A stretch of DNA of 64,000 nt. Source: Methylibium sp. NZG. Lineage in GTDB: Bacteria > Pseudomonadota > Gammaproteobacteria > Burkholderiales > Burkholderiaceae_C. Of the stretch, positions 1-8,638 are shown in pieces. The position numbers and the translations under genes are program-made. Where the stretch lies: contig LGRD01000030.1 in assembly GCA_001263235.1 (NCBI GenBank), positions 300,919-364,918 of the forward strand, written 5' to 3'. Within the stretch, counting starts at the first letter, position 1. Each line of letters starts with the position of its first letter. The notes under the pieces are model-generated. The model made no database searches. It saw nothing but the letters and a program-made list of their open reading frames with translations, and was not told the DNA's origin.

Positions 1-1023
1 ATGGCCAACGTGCACGACGAGATCGTGGCGCACACGCGCGAGGCGGCGCGCGTGCTGGTCGAGGCTGTGAAGGCCGACCTGAAGCCGCGCGACATCGTCA
101 CGCGCAAGGCAATCGAGAACGCGATTGCGGTGGTGATGGCCACCGGCGGCTCGACCAACGCCGTGCTGCACTTTTTGGCCATCGCCCACGCGGCCGAGGT
201 CGAGTGGACGATCGACGACTTCGAGCGCATGCGCCAGAAGGTGCCGGTGCTGTGCGACCTGAAGCCTTCGGGCCAGTTCCTCGCGGTCGATTTGCACAAG
301 GCGGGCGGCATTCCGCAGGTGATGAAGGTGCTGCTCAATGCCGGGCTGCTGCACGGCGACTGCATGACGATCACCGGCAAGACCGTGGCGCAGAACCTGG
401 CCGACGTGCCCGACGCGCCGCGTGCCGACCAGGGCGTGATCCGCCCTATCGACAAGCCCATGTACGAACACGGCCACCTCGCGATCCTGCGCGGCAACCT
501 GGCGCCTGAGGGCTGCGTGGCCAAGATCACCGGCCTGAAGAACCCGGTGATCACTGGCCCGGCGCGGGTGTTCGACGACGAACAGTCGGCGATGGCGGCC
601 ATCATGGCGCGCAAGATCATCGCTGGCGATGTGCTGGTGCTGCGCTACCTCGGGCCGAAGGGCGCGCCAGGCATGCCCGAAATGCTGGCGCCCACGGGCG
701 CGCTGATCGGCCAGGGGCTGGGCGAATCGGTCGGGTTGATCACCGACGGGCGGTTCTCAGGTGGCACCTGGGGCATGGTGGTCGGCCATGTGGCGCCCGA
801 GGCGTATGCCGGCGGCAACATTGCGCTGATCCAAGAAGGCGACTCGATCACGATCGACGCGCACACGCTCAGCCTGCAACTCAACATCGACGACGCCGAA
901 CTGGTTCGCCGCCGCGCAGCGTGGAAGCAACCCAAGCCTCGCTACGTGCGCGGCGTGCTCGCCAAGTTCGCGAAGAATGCGTCGAGCGCCAGCACCGGTG
1001 CGGTGCTCGACCGCTTCGAGTGA
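1..1023 (+). CDS. ilvD: Dihydroxy-acid dehydratase, C-terminal part (5' truncated by window edge)
   Basis: This is the last 340 codons of IlvD, which dehydrates 2,3-dihydroxy-isovalerate and -methylvalerate in valine/isoleucine synthesis. The [17 protein letters not shown] stretch near residue 50 and the [20 protein letters not shown] block near residue 250 are diagnostic of the IlvD/EDD family. Family members are about 560-610 residues, so the N-terminal half with its Fe-S cysteines lies before base 1, and the ATG at base 1 is probably an internal Met codon. The sister enzyme Edd (6-phosphogluconate dehydratase) is the main alternative; the sequence reads more like IlvD, but without the N-terminus this is not absolute. 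The stop codon is at 1021-1023. Confidence 0.9.
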   Translation: MANVHDEIVAHTREAARVLVEAVKADLKPRDIVTRKAIENAIAVVMATGGSTNAVLHFLAIAHAAEVEWTIDDFERMRQKVPVLCDLKPSGQFLAVDLHKAGGIPQVMKVLLNAGLLHGDCMTITGKTVAQNLADVPDAPRADQGVIRPIDKPMYEHGHLAILRGNLAPEGCVAKITGLKNPVITGPARVFDDEQSAMAAIMARKIIAGDVLVLRYLGPKGAPGMPEMLAPTGALIGQGLGESVGLITDGRFSGGTWGMVVGHVAPEAYAGGNIALIQEGDSITIDAHTLSLQLNIDDAELVRRRAAWKQPKPRYVRGVLAKFAKNASSASTGAVLDRFE

Positions 1024-1073
1024 TACGGCTCGGGTGACGGGTACCGGGTGGCGTCGGCCTGCCCGACGCCGCG

Positions 1074-1349
1074 CTACTGCGAGCGGCGCTTGCGGCGGGA
1101 CTTGTGGACGAGGCCCAGCGCTTCGAGGTTCTTCTTGCGGCGGTCCTGCTTTTTGTCTTCCATTTTTTCCATTTCGCGCCGCTTGTTCAGGCCGCTCGCG
1201 TCGGCCCACGCCCACCAGGCGATGCCCAGCAGAAACGGCAGCACGAACTTCCACAGGTCGCCGAACAGGTTCCAGGTCCAGTTGGCCGGCGGGCCGATGC
1301 CTGCCAGGTTCAGCAGTACCAGCAACACTCCCAAGATGACGAACCACAT
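1074..1349 (-). CDS. Small Trp-rich membrane protein
   Basis: A 91-residue protein starts with MWFVILGVLLVLLNLAGIG, a single hydrophobic segment. A second Trp-rich hydrophobic segment follows (WTWNLFGDLWKFVLPFLLG, then WWAWADASG), and the tail is very basic (KKQDRRKKN, KSRRKRRS). This composition matches the short 'small Trp-rich protein' family seen in Comamonadaceae and relatives, whose function is unknown. The ATG at 1349 is preferred over one 48 bases upstream because GGAGGT sits directly before it. It is convergent with ilvD and divergent from the cytochrome gene. It is probably an inner-membrane protein; nothing shows its job. Confidence 0.75.
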   Translation of the reverse strand: MWFVILGVLLVLLNLAGIGPPANWTWNLFGDLWKFVLPFLLGIAWWAWADASGLNKRREMEKMEDKKQDRRKKNLEALGLVHKSRRKRRSQ

Positions 1350-1466
1350 GGCGTTGACCTCCACAAACAGCGCGGGTCGCATCAGGCTCGCGGTCAACCG
1401 CGGCTTCTACAATCCGTTGAGTCGAATGTAGCGCACGCCTTGCGCGCACCCACCCGAAAGGAACCC

Positions 1467-1775
1467 ATGAAATTGCTCTCAGTTCTCGCACTTGGCCTGG
1501 TTGCAGCGGCCAGCGGCCCGGCATTTGCCAGCGCAGACCTGGCGCAGAAGAAGAACTGCATGGCCTGCCACGCCATCGAAAAGAAGCTCGTCGGCCCGTC
1601 CTACAAGGAAATCGCCGCCAAGTACGCTGGCCAGAAGGACGCCGTCGAGAAGCTGTCGGTGAAGGTCATCAAGGGCGGCGCCGGTGTGTGGGGCCCTGTG
1701 CCGATGCCGGCGAATGCCCAGGTCAGCGAAGCGGAAGCCAAGACGCTGGTCGAGTGGGTGTTGAGCCAGAAGTAG
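1467..1775 (+). CDS. Class I c-type cytochrome (c551/c552-like), periplasmic
   Basis: A 102-residue precursor with a Sec signal peptide (hydrophobic residues 4-15, likely cleavage after AFA or ASA near residue 21-23). The haem motif CMACH is at residues 31-35 and the distal haem ligand is Met80 in WGPVPMPAN, a layout typical of cytochrome c551/c552 electron carriers. It should shuttle electrons in the periplasm to a terminal oxidase or reductase. The ATG at 1467 follows an AAGGAA ribosome-binding site. A strong hairpin terminator follows at about 1798, so the gene is probably a single transcription unit. Confidence 0.9.
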   Translation: MKLLSVLALGLVAAASGPAFASADLAQKKNCMACHAIEKKLVGPSYKEIAAKYAGQKDAVEKLSVKVIKGGAGVWGPVPMPANAQVSEAEAKTLVEWVLSQK

Positions 1776-1797
1776 GGCGAGCACCGACGCCATGGAC

Positions 1798-1825
1798 AGG
1801 CCCCGTTCGCGGTGCCTTTTCTTTT
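1798..1825 (+). terminator. Rho-independent terminator after the cytochrome c gene
   Basis: AGGCCCCG and CGGTGCCT form an 8-bp stem with one mismatch around a stable TTCG tetraloop (1798-1817). The next bases, TTTCTTTT, form the T-tract. It lies 23 bases past the cytochrome stop codon. Confidence 0.8.
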
Positions 1826-1864
1826 GCGCGGCGTCTGTTTCAGAGGTGAACGGACAGGCAAGGA

Positions 1865-1888
1865 CCGACGACGTTCCCGACGACGTTC
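1865..1888. repeat. 12-bp perfect tandem duplication
   Basis: CCGACGACGTTC is repeated twice back to back in the leader between the cytochrome terminator and the catabolic operon. It is most simply a slippage duplication. It lies 46 bases before the palindromic operator-like site and could fall in or near the promoter. Confidence 0.6.
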
Positions 1889-1934
1889 CCAATTGACAAG
1901 GCCCCGAGCGGCCATGCACACTCCGTCGAAATCT

Positions 1935-1952
1935 ACCAAGCAATTGCTTGGT
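1935..1952. promoter_or_regulatory. 18-bp perfect palindrome, probable TetR-family operator of the Atu-like operon
   Basis: ACCAAGCAATTGCTTGGT is a perfect inverted repeat, 21 bases before the SDR start codon. A related site (15 of 18 bases identical in the same register) lies at 17076-17093 in the divergent livH/tetR promoter of the same island. Symmetry, position and recurrence suggest binding by the TetR regulator encoded at 17133. This is an inference; the AtuR repressor of Pseudomonas also binds inverted repeats in its own locus. Confidence 0.7.
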
Positions 1953-1973
1953 TGAAACAACGCGAGTCGATGA

Positions 1974-2867
1974 ATGGCGCAATACGGTTCGGTCTTCCAG
2001 GCGGGCTTGTTCGCCGGCCAGGTGGTGGTGGTGACCGGCGGCGGCTCGGGCATCGGACGCTGCACGGCGCACGAGCTGGCGTCGCTCGGCGCGGCCGTCG
2101 CCATCGTCGGGCGAAAGCTCGAAAAGCTCGACGCGGTGCGCGTCGAGATCGAATCGACCGGCGCGGTGTGCTCAACCCACGTCTGCGACATCCGTGAAGA
2201 AGCCGCCGTGCGAGCCACCGTCGAAGCCGTGCTCCAGCGGCACGGTCGCATCGACGCGCTGGTCAACAACGCGGGCGGGCAGTTCCCGTCGCCGCTGTCG
2301 ATGATCAGCGCCAAGGGCTGGGACGCGGTGGTGCGCAACAATCTGACCGGCGGCTTTCTGATGGCGCGGGAGTGCGTCACGCAGTGGATGGCGGCCCGCG
2401 GTGGAGCGGTGGTCAACATCATTGCCGACATCTGGGGCGGCATGCCCGGCATGGCGCACTCGGGCGCGGCGCGGGCGGGCATGCTCAACTTCACCGAGAC
2501 AGCGGCGCTGGAATGGGCGCCGGTGCGCGTGAACGCGGTCGCGCCCGGCTGGATCGCCTCCAGCGGCATGGACCAATACCCGCCGCAGATGACCGAGACG
2601 ATCCAGAACATGCACACACTGGTACCGCTGCAGCGGCTGGGTACCGAGAGCGAGGTGTCGGCGGCGATCACGTTTTTGCTGTCGCCGGCCGCGGCGTTCA
2701 TCTCCGGCGCCTGCCTGCGCGTCGACGGCGCCGCGCCGAACGCCAAGCGCATCTGGCCGCAGGTCGGCACCGGCGGCAGCACGGCGGCGTTCGATGGCTT
2801 CCACCTGGCCACAACGCCGAAAGTTCTGCAAGGCAAGGCCGCGCGGTCCGGCCCGGCGACGGGCTGA
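1974..2867 (+). CDS. SDR-family oxidoreductase, 2,4-dienoyl-CoA reductase type (AtuG/AtuB-like)
   Basis: A 297-residue short-chain dehydrogenase. The nucleotide-binding TGGGSGIG motif is at residues 21-28 and NNAGGQFPSP follows strand 4. In place of the usual YxxxK it has SGAARAGM, as in the 2,4-dienoyl-CoA reductase branch, which works without the classical Tyr. It opens a seven-gene operon; the carboxylase beta subunit starts 4 bases after its stop. In the Pseudomonas atu cluster SDRs are thought to oxidise or reduce terpenoid intermediates, and the same role is inferred here. The ATG at 1974 has only a weak Shine-Dalgarno match. Confidence 0.75.
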   Translation: MAQYGSVFQAGLFAGQVVVVTGGGSGIGRCTAHELASLGAAVAIVGRKLEKLDAVRVEIESTGAVCSTHVCDIREEAAVRATVEAVLQRHGRIDALVNNAGGQFPSPLSMISAKGWDAVVRNNLTGGFLMARECVTQWMAARGGAVVNIIADIWGGMPGMAHSGAARAGMLNFTETAALEWAPVRVNAVAPGWIASSGMDQYPPQMTETIQNMHTLVPLQRLGTESEVSAAITFLLSPAAAFISGACLRVDGAAPNAKRIWPQVGTGGSTAAFDGFHLATTPKVLQGKAARSGPATG

Positions 2868-2871
2868 GCGC

Positions 2872-4485
2872 GTGCCGACGCTCGACCTCCGGCTCGACAC
2901 CGGCAGCGCTGCCTTCGCCGAGAACCGTGCTCACGGGCTTGGACTGATCGAGCAACTGCGCGCAATCGAAGCGCGCACGCGCCAGGCCAGCGCGCGCGCG
3001 CAGCCGTTGTTCGACAAGCGCGGCCAGTTGCTGCCGCGCGAGCGCGTGGCACGTTTGCTCGACCCGGGCGTGCCGTTTCTCGAACTGTCTTCATTGGCCG
3101 GCTGGTTACAGGACGTGCCCGACCCGCAGGCCTCGGTGCCCGGCGGCGGCGCGATCGTGGGCATCGGCGTGGCCGCCGGCACGCGCGTGATGGTGGTGGC
3201 CGACGACGCCGGCATCGACGCCGGTGCGCTGCAGCCGCTCGGCCTCGAAAAGCTGCAACGCGCGCAGGACGTGGCGCTTGAGAATCGGCTGCCCTTCATC
3301 CACCTCGTCGAGTCGGCCGGCGCGAACTTGCTGAAGTACCGCGTCGAGCAATTTGTCCATGGCGGCGGCTTGTTCTATCGGCTCGCGAGGTTGTCGGCTG
3401 CGGGCTTGCCGGTGCTGGCGGTGGTGCACGGCTCGTCCACCGCGGGCGGCGCCTACATGACGGGGCTGTCCGACCACGTGATCCTGGTGCGCGGCCGCGC
3501 GCGCGCCTTCTTGGCCGGGCCGCCGCTGCTGAAGGCCGCCACCGGCGAGGTGGCGACCGACGAAGCGCTGGGCGGTGCCGACATGCACTCCACCGTCTCC
3601 GGCCTCGGCGAGTACGTGGCCGACGACGACGCGCACGCGCTCGGCCTGGCACGAGAGTTGATCGGCGCCTGGGGCTGGCAGCCGGCGCCGATGTGGCCCG
3701 ATGGCCCCGAACCGCGCTTCGACGCCGAAGATCTCATCGGCCTGTTCGCGCCGGACTTCAAGAAGCCGGTCGAGATGCGCCACGTGATTGCGCGTGTGGT
3801 GGACGGCTCGGACTTCCTCGAATTCAAGCCGGACTACGGCCCGGCGTCGGTGTGCGGGTACGCAGCCATCGCCGGTTTTCGCGTCGGCATCGTCACCAAC
3901 AACGGCCCGATCGACCCGGCCGGCAGCACCAAGATCACGCACTTCATCCAGGCCTGCTGCCAGACCGGCACGCCGCTGATCTACCTGCAGAACACGACCG
4001 GCTTCATCGTCGGCACGGAAGCCGAACGCGCCGGCATGATCAAGCACGGCTCGAAACAGATCCAGGCGCTGTCGAACGCCAATGTGCCGCAGATCACCGT
4101 GCAATGCGGCGCGTCGTTCGGGGCGGGCAACTACGGCATGTGCGGGCGCGGCTTCCACCCGCGCTTCGTGTTCAGCTGGCCCAACGCCCGCACCGCGGTG
4201 ATGGGCCCGCAGCAAGCCGCCGGCACGATGGAGATCGTGATGCGCGAGGGCGCGGCGCGCAAAGGCGAGCCGGTGGATGAAGCCAAGCTCGCCGCGCTGA
4301 CGGGCAAGATCATCAGCACTTTCGAGCGCCAGATGCACGCCTTCTACACCTCGGGCCTGCTGCTCGACGACGGCGTGATCGACCCGCGTGACACGCGCCG
4401 CGTGCTCGCATTGAGCTTGGCGCTGTGCGACGAAGCCGCGCGCCGCAACGTGCGCCCGATGCAGTTCGGCGTCGCGAGACCCTGA
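2872..4485 (+). CDS. atuC: Acyl-CoA carboxylase beta (carboxyltransferase) subunit, probable geranyl-CoA carboxylase
   Basis: A 537-residue biotin-dependent carboxyltransferase with two crotonase-fold halves. Conserved blocks include GSSTAGGAYMTGLSD, FLAGPPLLKAATGE, ELGGADMH-type LGGADMHSTVSG, and the C-terminal CGASFGAGNYGMCGR. It transfers CO2 from biotin to the gamma carbon of a branched enoyl-CoA. Known work separates geranyl-CoA from 3-methylcrotonyl-CoA carboxylase by a Gly for Phe change in the beta active site. By my manual alignment the MCC 'HFG' is here HGG (Gly164 in HGGGLFY), which favours a long-chain substrate. GTG at 2872 is chosen because it lies 4 bases after the SDR stop and fits the family N-terminus. 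MCC remains possible. Confidence 0.8.
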   Translation: MPTLDLRLDTGSAAFAENRAHGLGLIEQLRAIEARTRQASARAQPLFDKRGQLLPRERVARLLDPGVPFLELSSLAGWLQDVPDPQASVPGGGAIVGIGVAAGTRVMVVADDAGIDAGALQPLGLEKLQRAQDVALENRLPFIHLVESAGANLLKYRVEQFVHGGGLFYRLARLSAAGLPVLAVVHGSSTAGGAYMTGLSDHVILVRGRARAFLAGPPLLKAATGEVATDEALGGADMHSTVSGLGEYVADDDAHALGLARELIGAWGWQPAPMWPDGPEPRFDAEDLIGLFAPDFKKPVEMRHVIARVVDGSDFLEFKPDYGPASVCGYAAIAGFRVGIVTNNGPIDPAGSTKITHFIQACCQTGTPLIYLQNTTGFIVGTEAERAGMIKHGSKQIQALSNANVPQITVQCGASFGAGNYGMCGRGFHPRFVFSWPNARTAVMGPQQAAGTMEIVMREGAARKGEPVDEAKLAALTGKIISTFERQMHAFYTSGLLLDDGVIDPRDTRRVLALSLALCDEAARRNVRPMQFGVARP

Positions 4486-4516
4486 TCTTCTTTGTCACCT
4501 TACGGAGCCGACTTCG

Positions 4517-5671
4517 ATGCAACTGACCCACGAACACGAAGAGATCCAGCGTACGCTCAAGCGCTTCATCGCCGAGCAGATCAACCCGCACGTGGACGAA
4601 TGGGAAGCGGCCGAGATGTTCCCGGCGCACCAGGTCTTCAAGCAGTTGGGCGACCTCGGCCTGCTGGGCCTGACCAAGCCCACCGAGTACGGCGGCATGG
4701 GCCTGGACTATTCGTACTCGGTGGTGATGGCCGAGGCGCTGGGCGACATCGCCTGCGGCGCGGTGCCGATGGCCATCGGCGTGCAGACCGACATGGCCAC
4801 GCCAGCGCTGGCGCGCTTTGGCTCCGATGCGCTCAAGCGCGAGTTCCTCGCTCCCGCCATCGCGGGTGACGCCGTGAGCTGCATCGGCGTGTCCGAACCC
4901 GGCGCTGGCTCCGACGTGGCGCAGGTCAAGACCACCGCGAAGAAAGTCGGCGGCGACTACGTGATCAACGGCGCCAAGATGTGGATCACCAACAGCCTTC
5001 AGGCCGATTGGATGTGCCTGCTGGCGAATACTTCAGAAGGCGCTGCGCACAAGAACAAGAGCTTGATCGTCGTGCCGATGAAGACGCCGGGTATCAGCGT
5101 GGCGAAGAAGATCCGCAAGATCGGCATGATGGCCAGCGACACCGGGCTGATCCACTTCGACGATGTGCGGGTGCCGCAGGCCAACCTGATCGGTCAGGAG
5201 GGCATGGGCTTCACCTACCAGATGATGCAGTTCCAGGAAGAGCGGCTGTGGGCGGCGGCGAATGCGATCCAGGGCCTGCTCAACTGCATCGACCACACCG
5301 TGGCCTACGCGCGCGAGCGGCAGATCTTCGGCCAGGCGGTGCTCGACAACCAGACGGTTCACTTCAAGTTGGCCGAACTGAAGACCGAGATCGAAGCGCT
5401 CCGCGGCCTGACCTACATGGCGACCGAGCACTACATCGCCGGCAAGGACGTGACCGAGTGGGCCTCGATGGCCAAACTCAAGGCCGGCCGGCTGCTGCGC
5501 ACCGTGCCCGATGCGTGCCTGCAGTATTGGGGCGGCATGGGCTTCACCTGGGACAACCCAGTCTCGCGCATGTACCGCGACGGCCGGCTGGCGTCCATCG
5601 GCGGCGGCGCCGACGAAGTGATGCTGGGCATCATCTGCAAGTTCATGCACACGCTGCCCGCGCGGCGGTGA
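4517..5671 (+). CDS. atuD: Acyl-CoA dehydrogenase, citronellyl-CoA dehydrogenase-like
   Basis: A 384-residue FAD flavoprotein of the acyl-CoA dehydrogenase family. Visible landmarks are GVSEPGAGSDVAQVKTTAKK (flavin/substrate loop), KMWITN, the C-terminal QYWGGMGFTWDNPVSRMYRD, and the likely catalytic base Glu367 in GGGADEV. It would introduce the alpha-beta double bond that the carboxylase needs (citronellyl-CoA to cis-geranyl-CoA in the Atu pathway). It lies third in the operon, between the two carboxylase subunits' genes, as in atu clusters. Isovaleryl-CoA dehydrogenase of leucine breakdown is the main alternative. Confidence 0.78.
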   Translation: MQLTHEHEEIQRTLKRFIAEQINPHVDEWEAAEMFPAHQVFKQLGDLGLLGLTKPTEYGGMGLDYSYSVVMAEALGDIACGAVPMAIGVQTDMATPALARFGSDALKREFLAPAIAGDAVSCIGVSEPGAGSDVAQVKTTAKKVGGDYVINGAKMWITNSLQADWMCLLANTSEGAAHKNKSLIVVPMKTPGISVAKKIRKIGMMASDTGLIHFDDVRVPQANLIGQEGMGFTYQMMQFQEERLWAAANAIQGLLNCIDHTVAYARERQIFGQAVLDNQTVHFKLAELKTEIEALRGLTYMATEHYIAGKDVTEWASMAKLKAGRLLRTVPDACLQYWGGMGFTWDNPVSRMYRDGRLASIGGGADEVMLGIICKFMHTLPARR

Positions 5672-5726
5672 CGGGCTGCGCCGATGCAACGCATACCGGC
5701 CTGAAGTACGCCAAGGAACCCTCGCC

Positions 5727-6569
5727 ATGATGCAGATCCGTCTTCACGGCGCGTTCGTGTTCGCCACGCTGTCGGCGCCCGCCACGCGCAACGCACTCAC
5801 CGACGGCATGGTGACCGACCTGCTCGAAGCCATCGACCGCGCCGAAGCGCATCCCGACACGCGGGCGCTGGTGCTGCGCGGCTCGGGCGGCCACTTCTGC
5901 TCGGGAGGCGACTTCAGCCGGTTTCGCGCGTTGATCGCAGCACCCGCGCCGGCCGTCGGCGCCGATCCGATCGCCACGTTCAATCGCGCCTTCGGTACGC
6001 TGCTGCTGCGACTGCACGGCGCACGGGTGGTGACCGTTGCGGTCGTCGAAGGCGCTGCCATGGGCGGCGGCGTGGGGCTGGCGGCGTGCTGCGACTTCGT
6101 GCTCGCTGCCGGCAGCGCGCAGTTCGGGATGCCCGAGGCAACGTTGGGCTTGCCGCCGGCGCAGATTGCGCCCTTCGTCGCCGCGCGCATCGGCGAGGGT
6201 GCGGCCCTGCGGCTGATGGTGACCGGCCGCCGCGTCAAGGCCGCCGACGCAATGGCCTGCGGTCTGGCCGACGAGGTGCATGAGGGCGACGCGCTCGACC
6301 AACGCCTGCACGGCCTGCTCGCTGAACTCGGCCGGGCCGAGCCGGCCTCGCTGCGCAGCATCAAGGCGATTCTTCACGCCCGCCGCACCCGCCCGCTGCC
6401 CGATACGCTGGACATCGCCGCGACCCACTTTGCGTCTGCTTTGCGCAGCGGCACGGCCAGCGAAGGCCTGGCGGCGTTGTCGGCCAAACGCGCGGCGAAC
6501 TGGGTCGTGACGCCGGACGGCAACACCCCGACCGATTCAAGCAGCACCTTGCCCGGAAGCCCGACGTGA
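5727..6569 (+). CDS. atuE: Enoyl-CoA hydratase/isomerase, isohexenylglutaconyl-CoA hydratase-like
   Basis: A 280-residue crotonase-fold protein. The oxyanion-hole motif HFCSGGDFS and the core GAAMGGGVGLAACCDF are clear. One catalytic acid is present (Glu in FGMPEATLGL), while the other usual Glu position is Gly in GGGVGLAA, as I recall for several methylglutaconyl-CoA hydratase relatives. It should hydrate the carboxylated product to a 3-hydroxy-3-substituted glutaryl-CoA. Its TGA stop overlaps the GTG start of the next gene by 4 bases (GTGA at 6566-6569), indicating translational coupling. Confidence 0.75.
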   Translation: MMQIRLHGAFVFATLSAPATRNALTDGMVTDLLEAIDRAEAHPDTRALVLRGSGGHFCSGGDFSRFRALIAAPAPAVGADPIATFNRAFGTLLLRLHGARVVTVAVVEGAAMGGGVGLAACCDFVLAAGSAQFGMPEATLGLPPAQIAPFVAARIGEGAALRLMVTGRRVKAADAMACGLADEVHEGDALDQRLHGLLAELGRAEPASLRSIKAILHARRTRPLPDTLDIAATHFASALRSGTASEGLAALSAKRAANWVVTPDGNTPTDSSSTLPGSPT

Positions 6570-8638
6570 GCGCCTTCGACTCTGTGCTGGTTGCCAACCG
6601 AGGTGAGATCGTCGTGCGCGTGGCGCGCACTGCGCACCAAATGGGCCTGCACACGGTGGCCGTCGCTTCCGACGCAGACCGCGCCGCGCCGCACGGCGCG
6701 AGCTGCGACCGCGTGATGCCGATCGGCGGCGAGCGCCCGGCCGACTCGTACCTGCGCACCGACAAGTTGCTCGCTGCCGCCCAAGCCAGCGGAGCGCAGG
6801 CGATCCACCCCGGCTACGGCTTTCTGTCCGAGAACGCCGCGTTTGCGCAGGCGGTGATCGACGCCGGCTTCACCTGGATCGGCCCGCCGCCCGAGGCGAT
6901 GCGTGCGATGGGCGACAAGGCCCGCGCGCGCCAGCGCATGGCCGCGTCGGGCGTGCCGGTGCTCCCTGGGTACGACGGTGAAGACCAGAGCCGCGAGACG
7001 CTGCGACGCGAAGCCCACGCGATCGGCTGGCCGCTGATGGTCAAGGCCACCGCCGGTGGGGGCGGCCGGGGCATGCGACTGGTGACGCAACCTGAGCAAC
7101 TCGACGCTGCCCTCGACTCGGCGCAGACCGAAGCGCAAAGCGCCTTCGGCGAGCCGCGGCTGCTGCTGGAGCGGGCGCTGCTGGCGCCGCGGCACGTCGA
7201 GATCCAGGTCTTTGCCGACAAGCACGGGAACGTCGTGCATCTCGGCGAACGCGACTGTTCGGTGCAACGCCGGCACCAGAAGATCGTCGAAGAAGCGCCC
7301 TCGCCCGCCGTGTCGCCCGAGTTGCGCCGGCGCATGGGCGAGGCGGCGGTGACGGTGGCGCGCGCGGTCGGCTACGTCGGCGCGGGCACGGTCGAGTTTC
7401 TCCTCGACGCGAGCGGCGCCTTCTGGTTCATGGAGATGAACACGCGCCTGCAGGTGGAACACCCGCTGACGGAAGCGCTGATCGGCATCGACCTGGTCGA
7501 GTGGCAGTTGCGGGTGGCCATGGGCGAGCCGCTGCCGCTGGGCCAGGACGAACTGCTGCATCGCTACGAGCGTGGTGGCCACGCGATCGAGGTGCGCTTG
7601 TGCGCTGAAGACCCGGCGCGCGACTTCCTGCCGCAGTCCGGCACGGTGCAGCGCTGGCAGGCGCCAGCCACGGTGCGCTGCGACCATGCGCTTGCGAGCG
7701 GCTGCGCTGTCAGCCCGTTCTACGACTCGATGCTGGGCAAGCTGATTGCGCATGCGCCGACACGCGGCGCCGCGATCCGCCAGCTCGCGCATGCGCTGGA
7801 CCACACCGTGTGCTTGGGGCTGAGCACCAATCGGCGCTTCCTGTCGCGTGTGTTGCGCCACCCAGCGTTCGCTTCCGACGCGGTGACGACGGCATTCATC
7901 GCCAATCATTTCGGCGACAACACCTTGCGCACAGAGCCTGCACCCAGCTGGCTCGAAGCGCTGGCGGCCACCGCGGCAGCGAGCTTGCCGGCGTACTCGC
8001 TGCCAGCGTTGTGGCAGGGCTGGACATCGTCGGGCAGCGTGGGCACCGATGCGAGGATCGAACTGGACGGCGCCGCCCGCCGCTGGCGGATCGCCGGCCG
8101 AGGCGACGAGTTGACGGCGACCTTTACGGCGGGCGCTGGCACGGCCACTGACTTGGCCACTGACCTCGCCGCCGGTCGCGCCACCCGCACACCCGGTACA
8201 GAAGCGCAGAACTCGGTGACGCACCGCATCCAATCGCTTGCATGGCACGATCGTCCCACCGGCCACGGCACGGGCCTGGAGGTGCGCGCGATTGTCGACG
8301 GCCGGCCGGTCACCGCGCAGGTGCATCGCCAGGGCCCCCGCTGGTGGTGGCTGTGCGACGGCGTCGAACTGGAGTTGCTCGACCTGCGCCTGGCCAGCGC
8401 CGGCAACGCCACGCAAGCGAACGCACTCGCGCTGCGCGCGCCGATGCACGGTCGCGTCACGCAGGTGCTGGCCGAGGCTGGCGCCACCGTCGAGGCCGGC
8501 GCGCTGCTGCTGGTGATGGAGGCGATGAAGATGGAGCACCGCATCCACGCGCCGCACGCCGGTACCGTGAAGAGCTTGCTCGCACGCGCGGGCGAGCAAG
8601 TGGCGGCGCGCCAATTGCTGGTGGAGTTGACACCATGA
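6566..8638 (+). CDS. atuF: Acyl-CoA carboxylase alpha subunit (biotin carboxylase plus biotin carrier), probable geranyl-CoA carboxylase
   Basis: A 690-residue protein with an N-terminal biotin carboxylase domain (VLVANRGEIVVRVARTA at the start, ATP-grasp lid KATAGGGGRGMR near 160, MEMNTRLQVEHPLTE near 290) and a C-terminal biotinyl domain. Biotin would attach to Lys655 in VMEAMKMEH. It carboxylates biotin with ATP and bicarbonate and forms a holoenzyme with the beta subunit encoded two genes upstream. The GTG start overlaps the hydratase stop. Propionyl- or methylcrotonyl-CoA carboxylase alpha subunits look similar; operon context drives the Atu call. Confidence 0.8.
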   Translation: MSAFDSVLVANRGEIVVRVARTAHQMGLHTVAVASDADRAAPHGASCDRVMPIGGERPADSYLRTDKLLAAAQASGAQAIHPGYGFLSENAAFAQAVIDAGFTWIGPPPEAMRAMGDKARARQRMAASGVPVLPGYDGEDQSRETLRREAHAIGWPLMVKATAGGGGRGMRLVTQPEQLDAALDSAQTEAQSAFGEPRLLLERALLAPRHVEIQVFADKHGNVVHLGERDCSVQRRHQKIVEEAPSPAVSPELRRRMGEAAVTVARAVGYVGAGTVEFLLDASGAFWFMEMNTRLQVEHPLTEALIGIDLVEWQLRVAMGEPLPLGQDELLHRYERGGHAIEVRLCAEDPARDFLPQSGTVQRWQAPATVRCDHALASGCAVSPFYDSMLGKLIAHAPTRGAAIRQLAHALDHTVCLGLSTNRRFLSRVLRHPAFASDAVTTAFIANHFGDNTLRTEPAPSWLEALAATAAASLPAYSLPALWQGWTSSGSVGTDARIELDGAARRWRIAGRGDELTATFTAGAGTATDLATDLAAGRATRTPGTEAQNSVTHRIQSLAWHDRPTGHGTGLEVRAIVDGRPVTAQVHRQGPRWWWLCDGVELELLDLRLASAGNATQANALALRAPMHGRVTQVLAEAGATVEAGALLLVMEAMKMEHRIHAPHAGTVKSLLARAGEQVAARQLLVELTP

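Noticed and set aside
1601..3094. 497-codon minus-strand open frame across the SDR gene
   Set aside because: Antisense shadow of the cytochrome and SDR genes; no start signal, low-complexity Arg/Ala-rich product.
6374..8614. 746-codon open frame on the minus strand opposite the carboxylase alpha subunit
   Set aside because: High-GC shadow frame: its product is His/Arg/Gln-rich with no family likeness, while the plus strand encodes a complete biotin carboxylase.
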